Notes under the pieces: model-generated
What the model was told of the DNA's origin: nothing
Database searches by the model: none
Seen by the model: the letters and a program-made list of their open reading frames with translations, nothing else
Origin: Candidatus Nitrosopumilus sp.
GTDB lineage: Archaea > Thermoproteota > Nitrososphaeria > Nitrososphaerales > Nitrosopumilaceae
Assembly (NCBI GenBank): GCA_028377625.1
Contig: JAONKT010000003.1
Location: forward strand, 1-47,001
Length of the DNA: 47,001 nt
Direction of reading: 5' to 3'
Shown: one piece after another, positions 24,469 through 31,940 of the stretch
Numbering within the stretch: the stretch's first letter is position 1
How the letters are laid out: each line of letters opens with the position of its first letter
Made by a program: the position numbers and the translations under genes

Positions 24469-24690
24469 TTAGAATTTGTTAAATGATTTTGAAGCCAATT
24501 TTACATCTTCTCCTTTGATTGTTTTTCGACCTGCATGAGATGCCATGTCTACTGCATTCTTTGCAATACTGTCAGCAACATCCTCAATTATTCTTCGTAA
24601 TTCATCTGCTGATTCGTCACTAACTCTTTCTGCACCTGCTTTTTTTAAGATTCTATACATTGCAGAAAGTCCTAACTCTGAAGATTTCAT
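24469..24690 (-). CDS. Archaeal histone
   Basis: A 73-residue single histone fold: GLSAMYRILKKAGAERVSDESADEL, then the long central helix IIEDVADSIAKNAVDMASHAGRKT and IKGEDVKLASKS. The AGRKTIKGEDVKLA end is typical of HMf-type histones and holds DNA-binding residues. No tail. The gene lies 39 bases from tRNA-Cys on the same strand. Its upstream region has a perfect hairpin GTTTTTT-GTG-AAAAAAC (24704-24720) that may influence expression. It should form dimers that wrap DNA. Confidence 0.96.
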   Translation of the reverse strand: MKSSELGLSAMYRILKKAGAERVSDESADELRRIIEDVADSIAKNAVDMASHAGRKTIKGEDVKLASKSFNKF

Positions 24691-24703
24691 AATATTTGTT
24701 TTA

Positions 24704-24720
24704 GTTTTTTGTGAAAAAAC
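24704..24720. repeat. Short perfect inverted repeat upstream of the histone gene
   Basis: GTTTTTTGTGAAAAAAC: seven-base arms and a three-base loop, 14 bases before the histone ATG on its strand. A second GTGAAAAAA lies at 24728-24736. It could be an operator or a chance A/T palindrome. Confidence 0.4.
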
Positions 24721-24786
24721 CTAATGAGTGAAAAAATATCACTAAGGAATCGATTTATACAGACTATATTGAGAATTAATTAGAAA

Positions 24787-25542
24787 ATGACTTGGTCTTT
24801 TGATTCTCATATTCATTTATCTGATTCTATCTATCTACCTGAAATTAATTTTATAATATCTCAAATGAAATTTCTTAAAATTAAAGCGTGCTGTGTTTCT
24901 ACAAATGTTAAAAATTCTTTAGAAACTTTATCCTTATCAAAACAAAGTGATCTTGTTTTACCTTTTATTGGGATTCATCCTGAATATGCAAATGATGATC
25001 TTGAAAAAATCAATAATTTGATAGAATTAAATCAAAATAATATTTCAGGCATTGGAGAAATTGGATTGGATCCTACTTATTGTATAAATGATGATGATAT
25101 GAAAAGACAAATTCAAGTTTTTGAATCATTACTTTCATCTGCAGAAAAATTTCATAAACCTGTATCTATTCATTCTAGAAAAAGTCTTGATGATATTTTT
25201 GAAATAATGACTTCATATGACACTAGTCATGCATTGCTACATTGGTTTGATGGGAGTAAAAAACAACTTCAGAAAGCAATGGATATGGGTTTCTTTGTTT
25301 CTTTTGGACCTGTAATGGTTTATGCTAATGATAAACAGACTTTATTGTCAAAAACTGATGAATCAAAAATCCTTGTCGAGACTGATGGACCAGTTAGATT
25401 TTCTAGATGTTTTGAAATGAAATCTGCTCAGATCACTTTTATTCCAAGTGTGATTTTTTGTGCCTCTAAAATTCTTGAAAAAACATTTGATGATATGTCA
25501 TTACTGCTAGAAGAAAATGCAAAACGTTATCTTGGAATATAG
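24787..25542 (+). CDS. TatD family metal-dependent hydrolase
   Basis: A 251-residue TIM-barrel amidohydrolase-like protein. Metal ligands fit TatD: FDSHIHL (HxH), GIGEIGLDPTY (Glu), PVSIHSRKS (His), ALLHWFDGS (His) and LVETDGPVRF (Asp). TatD enzymes are Mg-dependent 3'-5' DNases/RNases or general phosphoesterases. ALLHWFDGSKKQ is the loop seen in archaeal members. A TATA-like GATTTATAC lies about 30 bases before the ATG. It is followed after 30 bases by the eS17 gene on the same strand. Confidence 0.88.
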   Translation: MTWSFDSHIHLSDSIYLPEINFIISQMKFLKIKACCVSTNVKNSLETLSLSKQSDLVLPFIGIHPEYANDDLEKINNLIELNQNNISGIGEIGLDPTYCINDDDMKRQIQVFESLLSSAEKFHKPVSIHSRKSLDDIFEIMTSYDTSHALLHWFDGSKKQLQKAMDMGFFVSFGPVMVYANDKQTLLSKTDESKILVETDGPVRFSRCFEMKSAQITFIPSVIFCASKILEKTFDDMSLLLEENAKRYLGI

Positions 25543-25572
25543 GTATAAAATACCCTATTCGTTAATTTACTC

Positions 25573-25926
25573 GTGGATAGAATAAAACGTCTTTCATTTG
25601 AAGTATTAACTGACCATAAATCTAAATTTGGTGAAGACTTCGTTGAAAATAAAAAAGCATTAAACCAAGTTTCAATTATCCGTTCTAAAGGCCTAAAAAA
25701 TAAGGTTGCCGGATATATTACAAGATTTATAAAAAAAGAAATTCGTGAGGAGAAATTCAAACAAGATAGAAGTAGTTATGATTCTTCAAATACTGAAGAA
25801 AAATCTTCTTTAGATGTCACAGAATCTGAGGATGTCTCTGAAACAGTTGAAGAAATTACTCTAACAAATGAAGAAGTAGAAACCATCATTCCTTCAACTA
25901 AATCTGTTGAAGAAAAAACTGAATAA
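25573..25926 (+). CDS. 30S ribosomal protein S17e (eS17) with long acidic C-terminal tail
   Basis: The first 62 residues are eS17: IKRLSFEVLTDHKSKFGEDFVENKKALNQV then the family hallmark SKGLKNKVAGYITRFIK. It is a small-subunit protein found in archaea and eukaryotes. Normal archaeal eS17 ends about there; this one carries a further 50 residues rich in Glu, Ser, Thr and Val (for example DVSETVEEITLTNEEVETI), with no predicted fold. The start is GTG. This acidic tail resembles the one at the other end of uS11 in this window. It is followed by the MoaD-Cgi121 fusion gene after 35 bases. Confidence 0.85.
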   Translation: MDRIKRLSFEVLTDHKSKFGEDFVENKKALNQVSIIRSKGLKNKVAGYITRFIKKEIREEKFKQDRSSYDSSNTEEKSSLDVTESEDVSETVEEITLTNEEVETIIPSTKSVEEKTE

Positions 25927-25961
25927 TTAATTAAATATTAATTTCTAAATGAAATATTGAT

Positions 25962-26732
25962 ATGATTAATATAAAATTAATTGGCGGTGCCAAAAAATCT
26001 TTTAATTCTGATAAATTACAAATTGATGAATCTGATATTTCTATTAATGAACTACTTAAATTATTATTAAAAATAAAACCAGATAATACTGATTTTGATA
26101 TTGAAAATATTTTAATTGCAATTAATGGTTCGGATTCTTCTGCAATGGATGGAAAAGATACCATTGTACATGACAGTGATATTGTAAGTATTATTCCTGT
26201 AATACATGGCGGTTCATCTAAAAAATTACTTTTTGAAATAGAAAAAAAACAAATTCAAGTAATTGAAATCCGTGGTCAAAAGAAAGTCGATATAAAATTT
26301 ATTGATGATTTAAGAAAAAAATACCCAAAAATTAAATTTCAAGCTATATCTAGTAATTTTATTCTCAACCCCTCTCATCTAAAAAAAATTTTATACCTTT
26401 CAATTTATGCTGAAAAAAATAATATTTTATTATCTAATAAAATTGAAACTGATATTTTAATGCGTTTTGGACTAACATTACAAATTTCTAATGCAATTTC
26501 TTCAGCTGGTATGAAATCTTCAACTAATTTCATACTAATTGCAATTGGAAATAAAAATTATTTTAATTCACTGTACTCTGAATTATCTGATTCTTGTGTT
26601 CCCCTATTTTTAAAAAATAATAACTTGTTTTTAAAAAAATATTTCAATATTTCAAAAAAACACATGGATTCTGTATATTCCAAAAATTCGTTGGAAGATA
26701 TATTGGTTGAAAAAGCATCAGTTTTAATCTGA
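25962..26732 (+). CDS. MoaD/Urm1-like beta-grasp domain fused to KEOPS subunit Cgi121
   Basis: Residues 1-84 form a ubiquitin-like beta-grasp of the MoaD/ThiS/Urm1 type: MINIKLIGGAKK, ISINELLKLLLKI, ENILIAINGS and HDSDIVSIIPVIHGG, ending on the diglycine at 83-84. Residues about 89-200 match Cgi121: ISSNFILNPSHLKKILYLSIYAEKN and the NKIETDILMRFGLTLQISNAI core, followed by a KSSTNFILIAIGN strand. Cgi121 belongs to KEOPS, which makes t6A37 in tRNA with Sua5, and Sua5 is encoded 500 bases away on the other strand. In a fused chain the GG is internal and cannot be thiocarboxylated unless the chain is cleaved. The last nine bases overlap the THUMP gene. Confidence 0.78.
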   Translation: MINIKLIGGAKKSFNSDKLQIDESDISINELLKLLLKIKPDNTDFDIENILIAINGSDSSAMDGKDTIVHDSDIVSIIPVIHGGSSKKLLFEIEKKQIQVIEIRGQKKVDIKFIDDLRKKYPKIKFQAISSNFILNPSHLKKILYLSIYAEKNNILLSNKIETDILMRFGLTLQISNAISSAGMKSSTNFILIAIGNKNYFNSLYSELSDSCVPLFLKNNNLFLKKYFNISKKHMDSVYSKNSLEDILVEKASVLI

Positions 26733-27248
26733 CATACTACGTTTAGTTTTTTCAAGACTAAGTATGTCTGATTTTTTTATTATTGAAATTCCGGTAACTA
26801 TTCCTAATATTTCAATTAAAATTATTTTATCTGGAAAATCCAACGATACTTTATTTTTTATTTTATTTGCTACTTTTGTAATTACTTCTTTACTTGAAAT
26901 ATCTGAATTTCTTTTTTCAATTAATATCCTATATGACTCCTTTTCTTCAATTTGATTTGACATACTTGAAATTGTTTTTTCAATTTCTTCTATTCCTGTC
27001 TCAATCACTCTTTCAATTGGTATGACTCTTAGACAATACCTGATACTCCAGGGCTCATCTAGTAGCATTTCTTTCATTTTTCTAACTACTTGGATTGGGT
27101 CCAATTTTGTTTCAGCAGTAATAATTCCAGACATACTACTTACTGAAATTTTAACATCAGAATCACCTAATTCATCTAAAATATCTATTAATTCGTCCTC
27201 CGTATCCCCTTCTAAATGTCTAGCACATGTAACTATTAGATTCATCAT
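26724..27248 (-). CDS. THUMP domain protein (Tan1-like)
   Basis: A 174-residue protein that is one THUMP module with its N-terminal ferredoxin-like part: LIVTCARHLEGDTEDELIDILDELG opens it, and WSIRYCLRVIPIERVIETG and IEILGIVTGISIIKKSDIL close it. THUMP binds the acceptor arm of tRNA. No methylase, deaminase or sulfurtransferase domain is attached, so it resembles Tan1, the tRNA-binding partner of the N4-acetylcytidine enzyme. It follows Sua5 with a four-base overlap and is convergent with the Cgi121 fusion. All three neighbours act on tRNA, which supports the call. Confidence 0.85.
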   Translation of the reverse strand: MMNLIVTCARHLEGDTEDELIDILDELGDSDVKISVSSMSGIITAETKLDPIQVVRKMKEMLLDEPWSIRYCLRVIPIERVIETGIEEIEKTISSMSNQIEEKESYRILIEKRNSDISSKEVITKVANKIKNKVSLDFPDKIILIEILGIVTGISIIKKSDILSLEKTKRSMSD

Positions 27249-27838
27249 ATCATAATGTCCTTTATTTTCAATGCCCCTTCTCTAATAATTTTGATCTCTT
27301 CATTTTCTATTTCAATTATTGTTGATTCACCTTTGCTTGTAATTGTTCCTCCATTAAGAAATACGTCATAACCTTTCATATTTTTTATACAATCTTTTGG
27401 ATTTGTATATGAAGAATTTCCAGAAATATTTGCACTAGTTCCTACTAATAATTTACATTCTTCTAATAATTTTAAAGTGCATTTAGAATCTGGAATCCTT
27501 ACTGCAATTTTATTTTCTAAGTTTAATGATTTTTTTAATTCTTTATCTGTTAATTTTAAAATTAATGTTAATGGACCTGGCCAAAATTTTTCTACAATTT
27601 TTTCAGTAAATTTATCGATTAATGCTATCTCCTTTACAATATCTAATGAATATGCTAATACTGGTAATGATTTTAATTTTGTTCTAGATTTAATTTCATA
27701 AATTCTTTTTACTGCATTTACATTGTATGGATTACATCCAATTCCATAAACTGTATCTGTTGGAAATATTACAATTCCTCCTTTTTCAACAATTTGAATT
27801 ATTTTTTTAATTCCTTCATCATCACAATTTACTTTCAA
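27245..27838 (-). CDS. L-threonylcarbamoyladenylate synthase (Sua5/YrdC family)
   Basis: A 197-residue YrdC-type protein that makes threonylcarbamoyl-AMP from threonine, bicarbonate and ATP, the precursor that KEOPS transfers to A37 of tRNA. Family segments: GGIVIFPTDTVYGIGCNP, IKSRTKLKSLPVLA (the KxR...SxN-type pocket), FWPGPLTLILKL, and VGTSANISGNSSYTNP. The C-terminal Sua5 domain is absent, so it is the short YrdC type. It overlaps the THUMP gene downstream and lies near the Cgi121 fusion, forming a t6A neighbourhood. Confidence 0.93.
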   Translation of the reverse strand: MKVNCDDEGIKKIIQIVEKGGIVIFPTDTVYGIGCNPYNVNAVKRIYEIKSRTKLKSLPVLAYSLDIVKEIALIDKFTEKIVEKFWPGPLTLILKLTDKELKKSLNLENKIAVRIPDSKCTLKLLEECKLLVGTSANISGNSSYTNPKDCIKNMKGYDVFLNGGTITSKGESTIIEIENEEIKIIREGALKIKDIMI

Positions 27839-27917
27839 TGTTTCTAAGACTATCCTTTCTTTAATTATTATTTTGTTTTAACTACATTTTTATCTTTATT
27901 TATTACGTTAACTGTAG

Positions 27918-27995
27918 ATGTCTTCTACACCTAATTTTGATGATAATGGATTTGAAGATGATTTTGATGATGATCTCGGAGAAGTAGAAAATTAA
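27918..27995 (+). CDS. Possible acidic microprotein, 25 aa
   Basis: Too short for the ORF track. ATG at 27918 reads MSSTPNFDDNGFEDDFDDDL and ends LGEVEN before TAA, with ten acidic residues, almost no basic ones, and no rare-codon run. A good archaeal promoter, CTTTATTTATTACG, lies about 20-30 bases before the ATG, the right spacing for a leaderless message. The last four bases overlap the end of the converging winged-helix gene. Acidic peptides of this kind can be DNA mimics or regulators, but no function can be shown. Confidence 0.5.
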   Translation: MSSTPNFDDNGFEDDFDDDLGEVEN

Positions 27996-28279
27996 ATATT
28001 TAAACCAAAATTATCTGCAAATTTTGTAAATGAATTATATGCTTGAAGAAACTCTCTACCTGATTGACTAATTTTGTATCTGTTTGAACCTTGTGAATCA
28101 GCTTGTTCTAACAAACCTTGTGAGACTAATGTTTTTAAAAGTCTAGAAATTCTAGAATGTGAAATATTTGCTTTTCTAATTAGATAAGTTACTGTTGCTC
28201 CATCTTCATCTTGAAGATCATCTCTAGTAGTTGATAGAATGTCTCCAATAATTTTCATTTGAGTTCTATATTCTCCCAT
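27992..28279 (-). CDS. Winged-helix transcriptional regulator (paralogue 2)
   Basis: A 95-residue single-domain regulator, aligning over its whole length with the gene at 20.8 kb: YRTQMKIIGDILSTT, then the helix-turn-helix TVTYLIRKANISHSRISRLLKTLVSQGLL, the wing SNRYKISQSGREFL, and FADNFGLNI at the end. The N-terminal loop between helices is three residues longer than in the paralogue. It should bind DNA as a dimer. It converges on the acidic microprotein and follows the multi-pass membrane protein gene on the same strand. Confidence 0.87.
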   Translation of the reverse strand: MGEYRTQMKIIGDILSTTRDDLQDEDGATVTYLIRKANISHSRISRLLKTLVSQGLLEQADSQGSNRYKISQSGREFLQAYNSFTKFADNFGLNI

Positions 28280-28382
28280 TTTCTTAATTTTTTCTTCTTA
28301 AATCTATATGAGAGGCAATTGATATTTTCGTATATACTAAAAAGATAAAAGAATTTGACAACTTTCTATTTTTGAGCCTAGA

Positions 28383-29030
28383 TTAGATTTTATCTAGATC
28401 ATCATCAAATTTTATCTTTTTTAATGGGACTTTACTAACTGGAATAAACAATGCAATTAGTCCTGCAATTTTAATTATCATTGATATTGTGTATAGGACT
28501 GATTCTGGAAATACAAAAGAATACCATCCCAAAAATTCCCCCAATGCTAAAAGTGCTAATCCTAATGATACTGAAATTGCACCTTTATTTTTATTGTCTC
28601 TGTATGACAATATTGTCTCAATTGCACCATATACTAATAGAATAAATGAAATTGATCTGAAAATATGTTCTAATTGAACAGTTGACACTAAAAAGAATGG
28701 TAAAATTCCTACTGATCTAAAATAATTTGATTTTGGAAAAAATGATTTTATGCTATGAGAAAATGCAATAAAAAAATATCCTACAGTTTGAATTACAATT
28801 CCAACTGTTTGAATCCATCTCTCTATGCTTCCTGATTTTATTAAAAAATCTTCTACCATATATCCAGACCATATAACAAAAAATCCTAAACTTATTGAAA
28901 CAAATGCAATTGTTAATCTAAATAATGTTGGACTACCTGTATTCCTAAATCCGATGTATGACATCAGTCCTATGGCAAGTCCTACTAAAAATCCTACAAA
29001 ATTAAGTATGTTTTCTAATAAAAATTCCAA
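28383..29030 (-). CDS. Multi-pass membrane protein, 215 aa
   Basis: About six to seven hydrophobic segments: NFVGFLVGLAIGLMSYI, LTIAFVSISLGFFVIW, VGIVIQTVGYFFIAF, SVGILPFFLVSTV, ISFILLVYGAIETIL, AISVSLGLALLALGEFLGWYSF and TISMIIKIAGLIALFIPV, followed by a short charged cytoplasmic tail KKIKFDDDLDKI. There are no heme or metal ligands in obvious order and no transporter signature. The shape recalls the membrane-sensor modules that precede bacterial and haloarchaeal signalling domains, but no output domain follows. It lies 103 bases upstream of the winged-helix gene. Confidence 0.7.
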   Translation of the reverse strand: MEFLLENILNFVGFLVGLAIGLMSYIGFRNTGSPTLFRLTIAFVSISLGFFVIWSGYMVEDFLIKSGSIERWIQTVGIVIQTVGYFFIAFSHSIKSFFPKSNYFRSVGILPFFLVSTVQLEHIFRSISFILLVYGAIETILSYRDNKNKGAISVSLGLALLALGEFLGWYSFVFPESVLYTISMIIKIAGLIALFIPVSKVPLKKIKFDDDLDKI

Positions 29031-29090
29031 TGATGTTTAGTAACTTCTTAAAGTAATTATTTTAATCTGATGAATCATTTTACTATCTAG

Positions 29091-29306
29091 TTAATCCCAT
29101 TCATCTAAGGAACCTGCTGTATGTCCTTCTGTACTGCCGCCCGATGCATAATCTCCTAAAATATCGGAATATTTTGGTTGATTATGTGCTACAAATTTTA
29201 CATATTCTCCATAACTCATATCCAAATCACATGATCCACATTTGACTAATGAGTAATCCATAGCCATTTCTGCATCCTCATTACATTTTGGACATTTGAT
29301 CTTCAT
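29091..29306 (-). CDS. Zinc-ribbon protein, 71 aa
   Basis: I start at the second Met, MKIKCPKCNEDAEMAM, where the zinc ribbon begins; the listed ORF has six more residues. Two knuckles, CPKC and CGSC, are 17 residues apart, then DLDMSYGEYVKFVAHN and a Gly/Ser-rich acidic tail (ASGGSTEGHTAGSLDEWD). This is a small zinc-binding protein of unknown partner. It is divergent from the YggX-like gene with 76 bases between the starts. Confidence 0.75.
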   Translation of the reverse strand: MKIKCPKCNEDAEMAMDYSLVKCGSCDLDMSYGEYVKFVAHNQPKYSDILGDYASGGSTEGHTAGSLDEWD

Positions 29307-29382
29307 ACTGATAATATTGTTCATGAATTATTATTACTTTACATCAAAAAAAGATAAAAGGAGTGATTTCTTGCTGGTTTCT

Positions 29383-29664
29383 ATGAGTCGTTCTTGTACT
29401 AAATGTAAAAATTCTATTCCTGATACCGAAAAACTAGGAGTAATTAATGAAAAGTATCCTACATGTACAAAATGTTGGGCTGAATGGAAAGAATATCAAA
29501 TCATGGTAATGAATGAAATGAAATTAGATATGTCAATGGCTGATCATCGTAAATTGTTAAAAAAACATGAAAAAATCTTTGTAGGTGTATTGTCTCCTGA
29601 AGGTGAAATAATTGATTATTCAAATGAGGATAATCGAAAACCTGACGAACCACAAATTAACTAA
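29383..29664 (+). CDS. YggX-like (Fe(II)-trafficking family) protein with added zinc knuckles
   Basis: I begin at MSRSCTKCKNS; the listed ORF extends 29 residues into the divergent promoter. The TTG at 29371, nine bases after AAAGGAGTGA, is an alternative start. The helical part YPTCTKCWAEWKEYQIMVMN and EMKLDMSMADHRKLLKKHEKIF matches YggX (the W-x-EWQ...INE pattern), which protects Fe-S clusters in bacteria. Unlike bacterial YggX, two CxxC pairs (CTKC twice) frame the N-terminus and could hold zinc or iron. About 93 residues, cytoplasmic. Four bases overlap the next, convergent gene. Confidence 0.68.
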   Translation: MSRSCTKCKNSIPDTEKLGVINEKYPTCTKCWAEWKEYQIMVMNEMKLDMSMADHRKLLKKHEKIFVGVLSPEGEIIDYSNEDNRKPDEPQIN

Positions 29665-30122
29665 ATTTTTAAATGATTTTTAGCATTATTTGGTATCATA
29701 ATTAGAATTTTCTTTTTATCTTGTTCATTTAGATTTTTAATAATTTTTCTTACTGTATTTGATATTGTTTCTTTTTCCTTTTCTTCTAATTCTAAAAATA
29801 TTTCTAAAATACCATCTAAATTAAATGAGATTAATTTCTCTGGATCTGATAACGATTGTGTAATGTATGCTAAAAACATCCCCTCTCTATGCTCTTCAGA
29901 TAAATTTGCTATAATTTTTAACCAAGATTTAAACAATTTAGAGAAATTAAGAAATGGGATGGTTGGACCTGCTTCTAGCGCATTATAGATAATTTCTTTT
30001 TTATCTGCTTCTTCTTTTGAAAAGAATTCTATCATTCTTTTTTTTAAAATCGGTGTTCTTAGAAAATCTGGTAAACTAGCAAGATTAACTATGATGTTTC
30101 CTGCAAAATTATCTTCTGACAT
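29661..30122 (-). CDS. Helical hypothetical protein, 153 aa
   Basis: A soluble, almost wholly helical protein with repeated amphipathic segments (LRTPILKKRMIEFFSKEEADKK, LNFSKLFKSWLKIIANLSEEHR, ILEIFLELEEKEKETISNTV), somewhat like a small armadillo-type stack. No cysteine motif, no membrane segment, no family recognised. It is divergent from purA with 80 bases between the two starts, and convergent with the YggX-like gene. Confidence 0.65.
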   Translation of the reverse strand: MSEDNFAGNIIVNLASLPDFLRTPILKKRMIEFFSKEEADKKEIIYNALEAGPTIPFLNFSKLFKSWLKIIANLSEEHREGMFLAYITQSLSDPEKLISFNLDGILEIFLELEEKEKETISNTVRKIIKNLNEQDKKKILIMIPNNAKNHLKI

Positions 30123-30202
30123 CGATCTGATTTAATTTTGCTTGAATATAAAATCATGTGACAATACTTTAGCTTAAATAAACGAAATAGATGTTTATCA
30201 TT

Positions 30203-31204
30203 ATGACATCCACTGTTGTTGTTGGAGGATTTTTTGGTGATGAAGGTAAAGGAAAAATTATTTCATATTTGGCAATTAATGATGATCCTAAAATTATAGT
30301 TCGTGGAGGTGCAGGTCCTAACGCTGGTCACACTATCATGGATGGCGAAAAAGTTTACAAAGTTAGAATGCTTCCTAGTGGATTTTTAAATAAAAATGCT
30401 AAAGTTATGATTGGACCTGGTGTTGTAATCAATCCCGAAGTTCTTGATAAAGAAATTCAAGATTTTGGTGCATCTGGACGTGTATTTATCGATAAACATT
30501 GTGGAATAATTGAGAAATCTCATTTAGACAGAGATTCGAAAGGAGAATTAAAAGAAAAAATTGGTAGTACTGGCTCTGGAACTGGTCCTGCAAATTCTGA
30601 TAGAGCAATGCGTGTTTTAAAAATGGCAAAAGACTTTGATTCATTGTCCTCTATAATTACAGATGTTCCTGAAGAGATAAACTCAGCATTATCTGCAAAT
30701 GAACATGTTCTTGTTGAAGGAACACAAGGAACGTTTCTTTCTTTATGGCATGGGACCTACCCTTTTGTAACTTCAAAAGATGTAACTGCTTCTGGAATAT
30801 GTGCTGATGTTGGTTTGGGACCTACAAAAGTTGATGAAGTGATTGTTGTTTTCAAATCTTACGTTACTCGTGTTGGAACTGGTCCTCTAGAAAAAGAATT
30901 ATCTCTAGAGGATGCTGAAAAGAAAAATTGGTCTGAATTTGGAACTGTTACTGGTCGTCAAAGACGTGCAGCTGATTTTGATTTTGATTTAGCTAGGCGT
31001 GCAATTATGCTTAATGGTGCAACACAAATTTCAATTACAAAACTTGATGTTCTTTTTCCTGATTGCGCTGGAAAAACTTTTTATGATGAATTATCTGATG
31101 ATGCTAAATCATTTATTAAAAATATTGAAAATGAATTAAACACGCCTGTAACAATTATTGGAACTGGTCCTGCAATCAATGATGTTGTTGATAGAAGAAA
31201 CTAG
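30203..31204 (+). CDS. purA: Adenylosuccinate synthetase
   Basis: A 333-residue GTP-dependent enzyme that joins IMP and aspartate. The first lines VVVGGFFGDEGKGKIISYLA hold the P-loop-like GDEGKGK, and GAGPNAGHTI, the GSTGSGTGPANSDRA loop, GTQGTFLSLWHGTYPFVTSKDVTAS and VTGRQRRAADFDFD complete the active site. It is the short archaeal form, without part of the helical region of the 430-residue bacterial enzyme. I prefer the ATG at 30203 over the listed 30191, since CTTAAATAAACG then lies at proper TATA distance. Confidence 0.95.
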   Translation: MTSTVVVGGFFGDEGKGKIISYLAINDDPKIIVRGGAGPNAGHTIMDGEKVYKVRMLPSGFLNKNAKVMIGPGVVINPEVLDKEIQDFGASGRVFIDKHCGIIEKSHLDRDSKGELKEKIGSTGSGTGPANSDRAMRVLKMAKDFDSLSSIITDVPEEINSALSANEHVLVEGTQGTFLSLWHGTYPFVTSKDVTASGICADVGLGPTKVDEVIVVFKSYVTRVGTGPLEKELSLEDAEKKNWSEFGTVTGRQRRAADFDFDLARRAIMLNGATQISITKLDVLFPDCAGKTFYDELSDDAKSFIKNIENELNTPVTIIGTGPAINDVVDRRN

Positions 31205-31253
31205 GCTCTAATTTTTTGGATAAGTTTAATTTGATAATCTGTTACAAATCCTT

Positions 31254-31940
31254 GTGGATAAATTAGAAACTCCGATTGTTGATAAATTACCTCGTTACAT
31301 ACAAGTACATTCAACTTTAGAATTTACAAGATTAGTTTGTGCACTTGAGCGTGCACCTCGTGTATCATTCTCACATAATCATGATGGAAAAAAAATTCTA
31401 TCTGTACAAATGGATGTTTTAAAAGAAAAACCAATTGTTTACTTCACTCCCTTAGAACATACTGGTGATTATCTTTGTTATGGATTAAAATCTGGAAAAG
31501 AAGAATCTGATATTGTAAACTCCACTTCTGACTCTAGCAAACTTTATTCACCAATTATTAGAATAAAATCTCTACCAAAAACATTACAACCTGGTAATGG
31601 AACTCTTGATAGATATCAGCCAATTGAATTAGAGGATCTATCTAGTCTTGCAAAACTCACATGGGGTTTTGATGATGTTCCTTTTCCCCTATTTCTGTTC
31701 CCACACAATGATAAATGGCTTCTTGGGGTTTTCATGAATTTTAACGATGAAGGAACATCTTATTTTTGTCATGTAGTCCTAAATACTGAACCTGAAAATC
31801 CATTCATTAAATTTTCTACAACAAATGGAATTGAACCCACTTTTGTTCAAAATCCCTCCGAACATGGATATTCTTATATCAAAATAATAAAATTGAAGGA
31901 TACTCATCCACTAGTTGACTATGGCCACCTTCAAAACTAA
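31254..31940 (+). CDS. Hypothetical protein, 228 aa
   Basis: A soluble beta-rich protein without a family I know. It contains LPRYIQVHSTLEFTRLVCALERAPRVSFSH, a short acidic middle and a C-terminal region WLLGVFMNFNDEGTSYFCHVVL that reads as alternating strands. There are no paired cysteines or catalytic-looking motifs. The start is GTG at 31254, 49 bases after purA. Its 3' end overlaps the start of pyrF by about 20 bases, so it is likely on the same transcript as pyrF. Confidence 0.65.
   Translation: MDKLETPIVDKLPRYIQVHSTLEFTRLVCALERAPRVSFSHNHDGKKILSVQMDVLKEKPIVYFTPLEHTGDYLCYGLKSGKEESDIVNSTSDSSKLYSPIIRIKSLPKTLQPGNGTLDRYQPIELEDLSSLAKLTWGFDDVPFPLFLFPHNDKWLLGVFMNFNDEGTSYFCHVVLNTEPENPFIKFSTTNGIEPTFVQNPSEHGYSYIKIIKLKDTHPLVDYGHLQN

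Noticed and set aside
28370-28380. TAGGCTCAAAA found near two minus-strand gene ends (28.37 and 35.13 kb)
   Set aside because: Two copies only; at one it includes the stop codon and at the other it lies two bases after a different stop. Probably chance in this composition.
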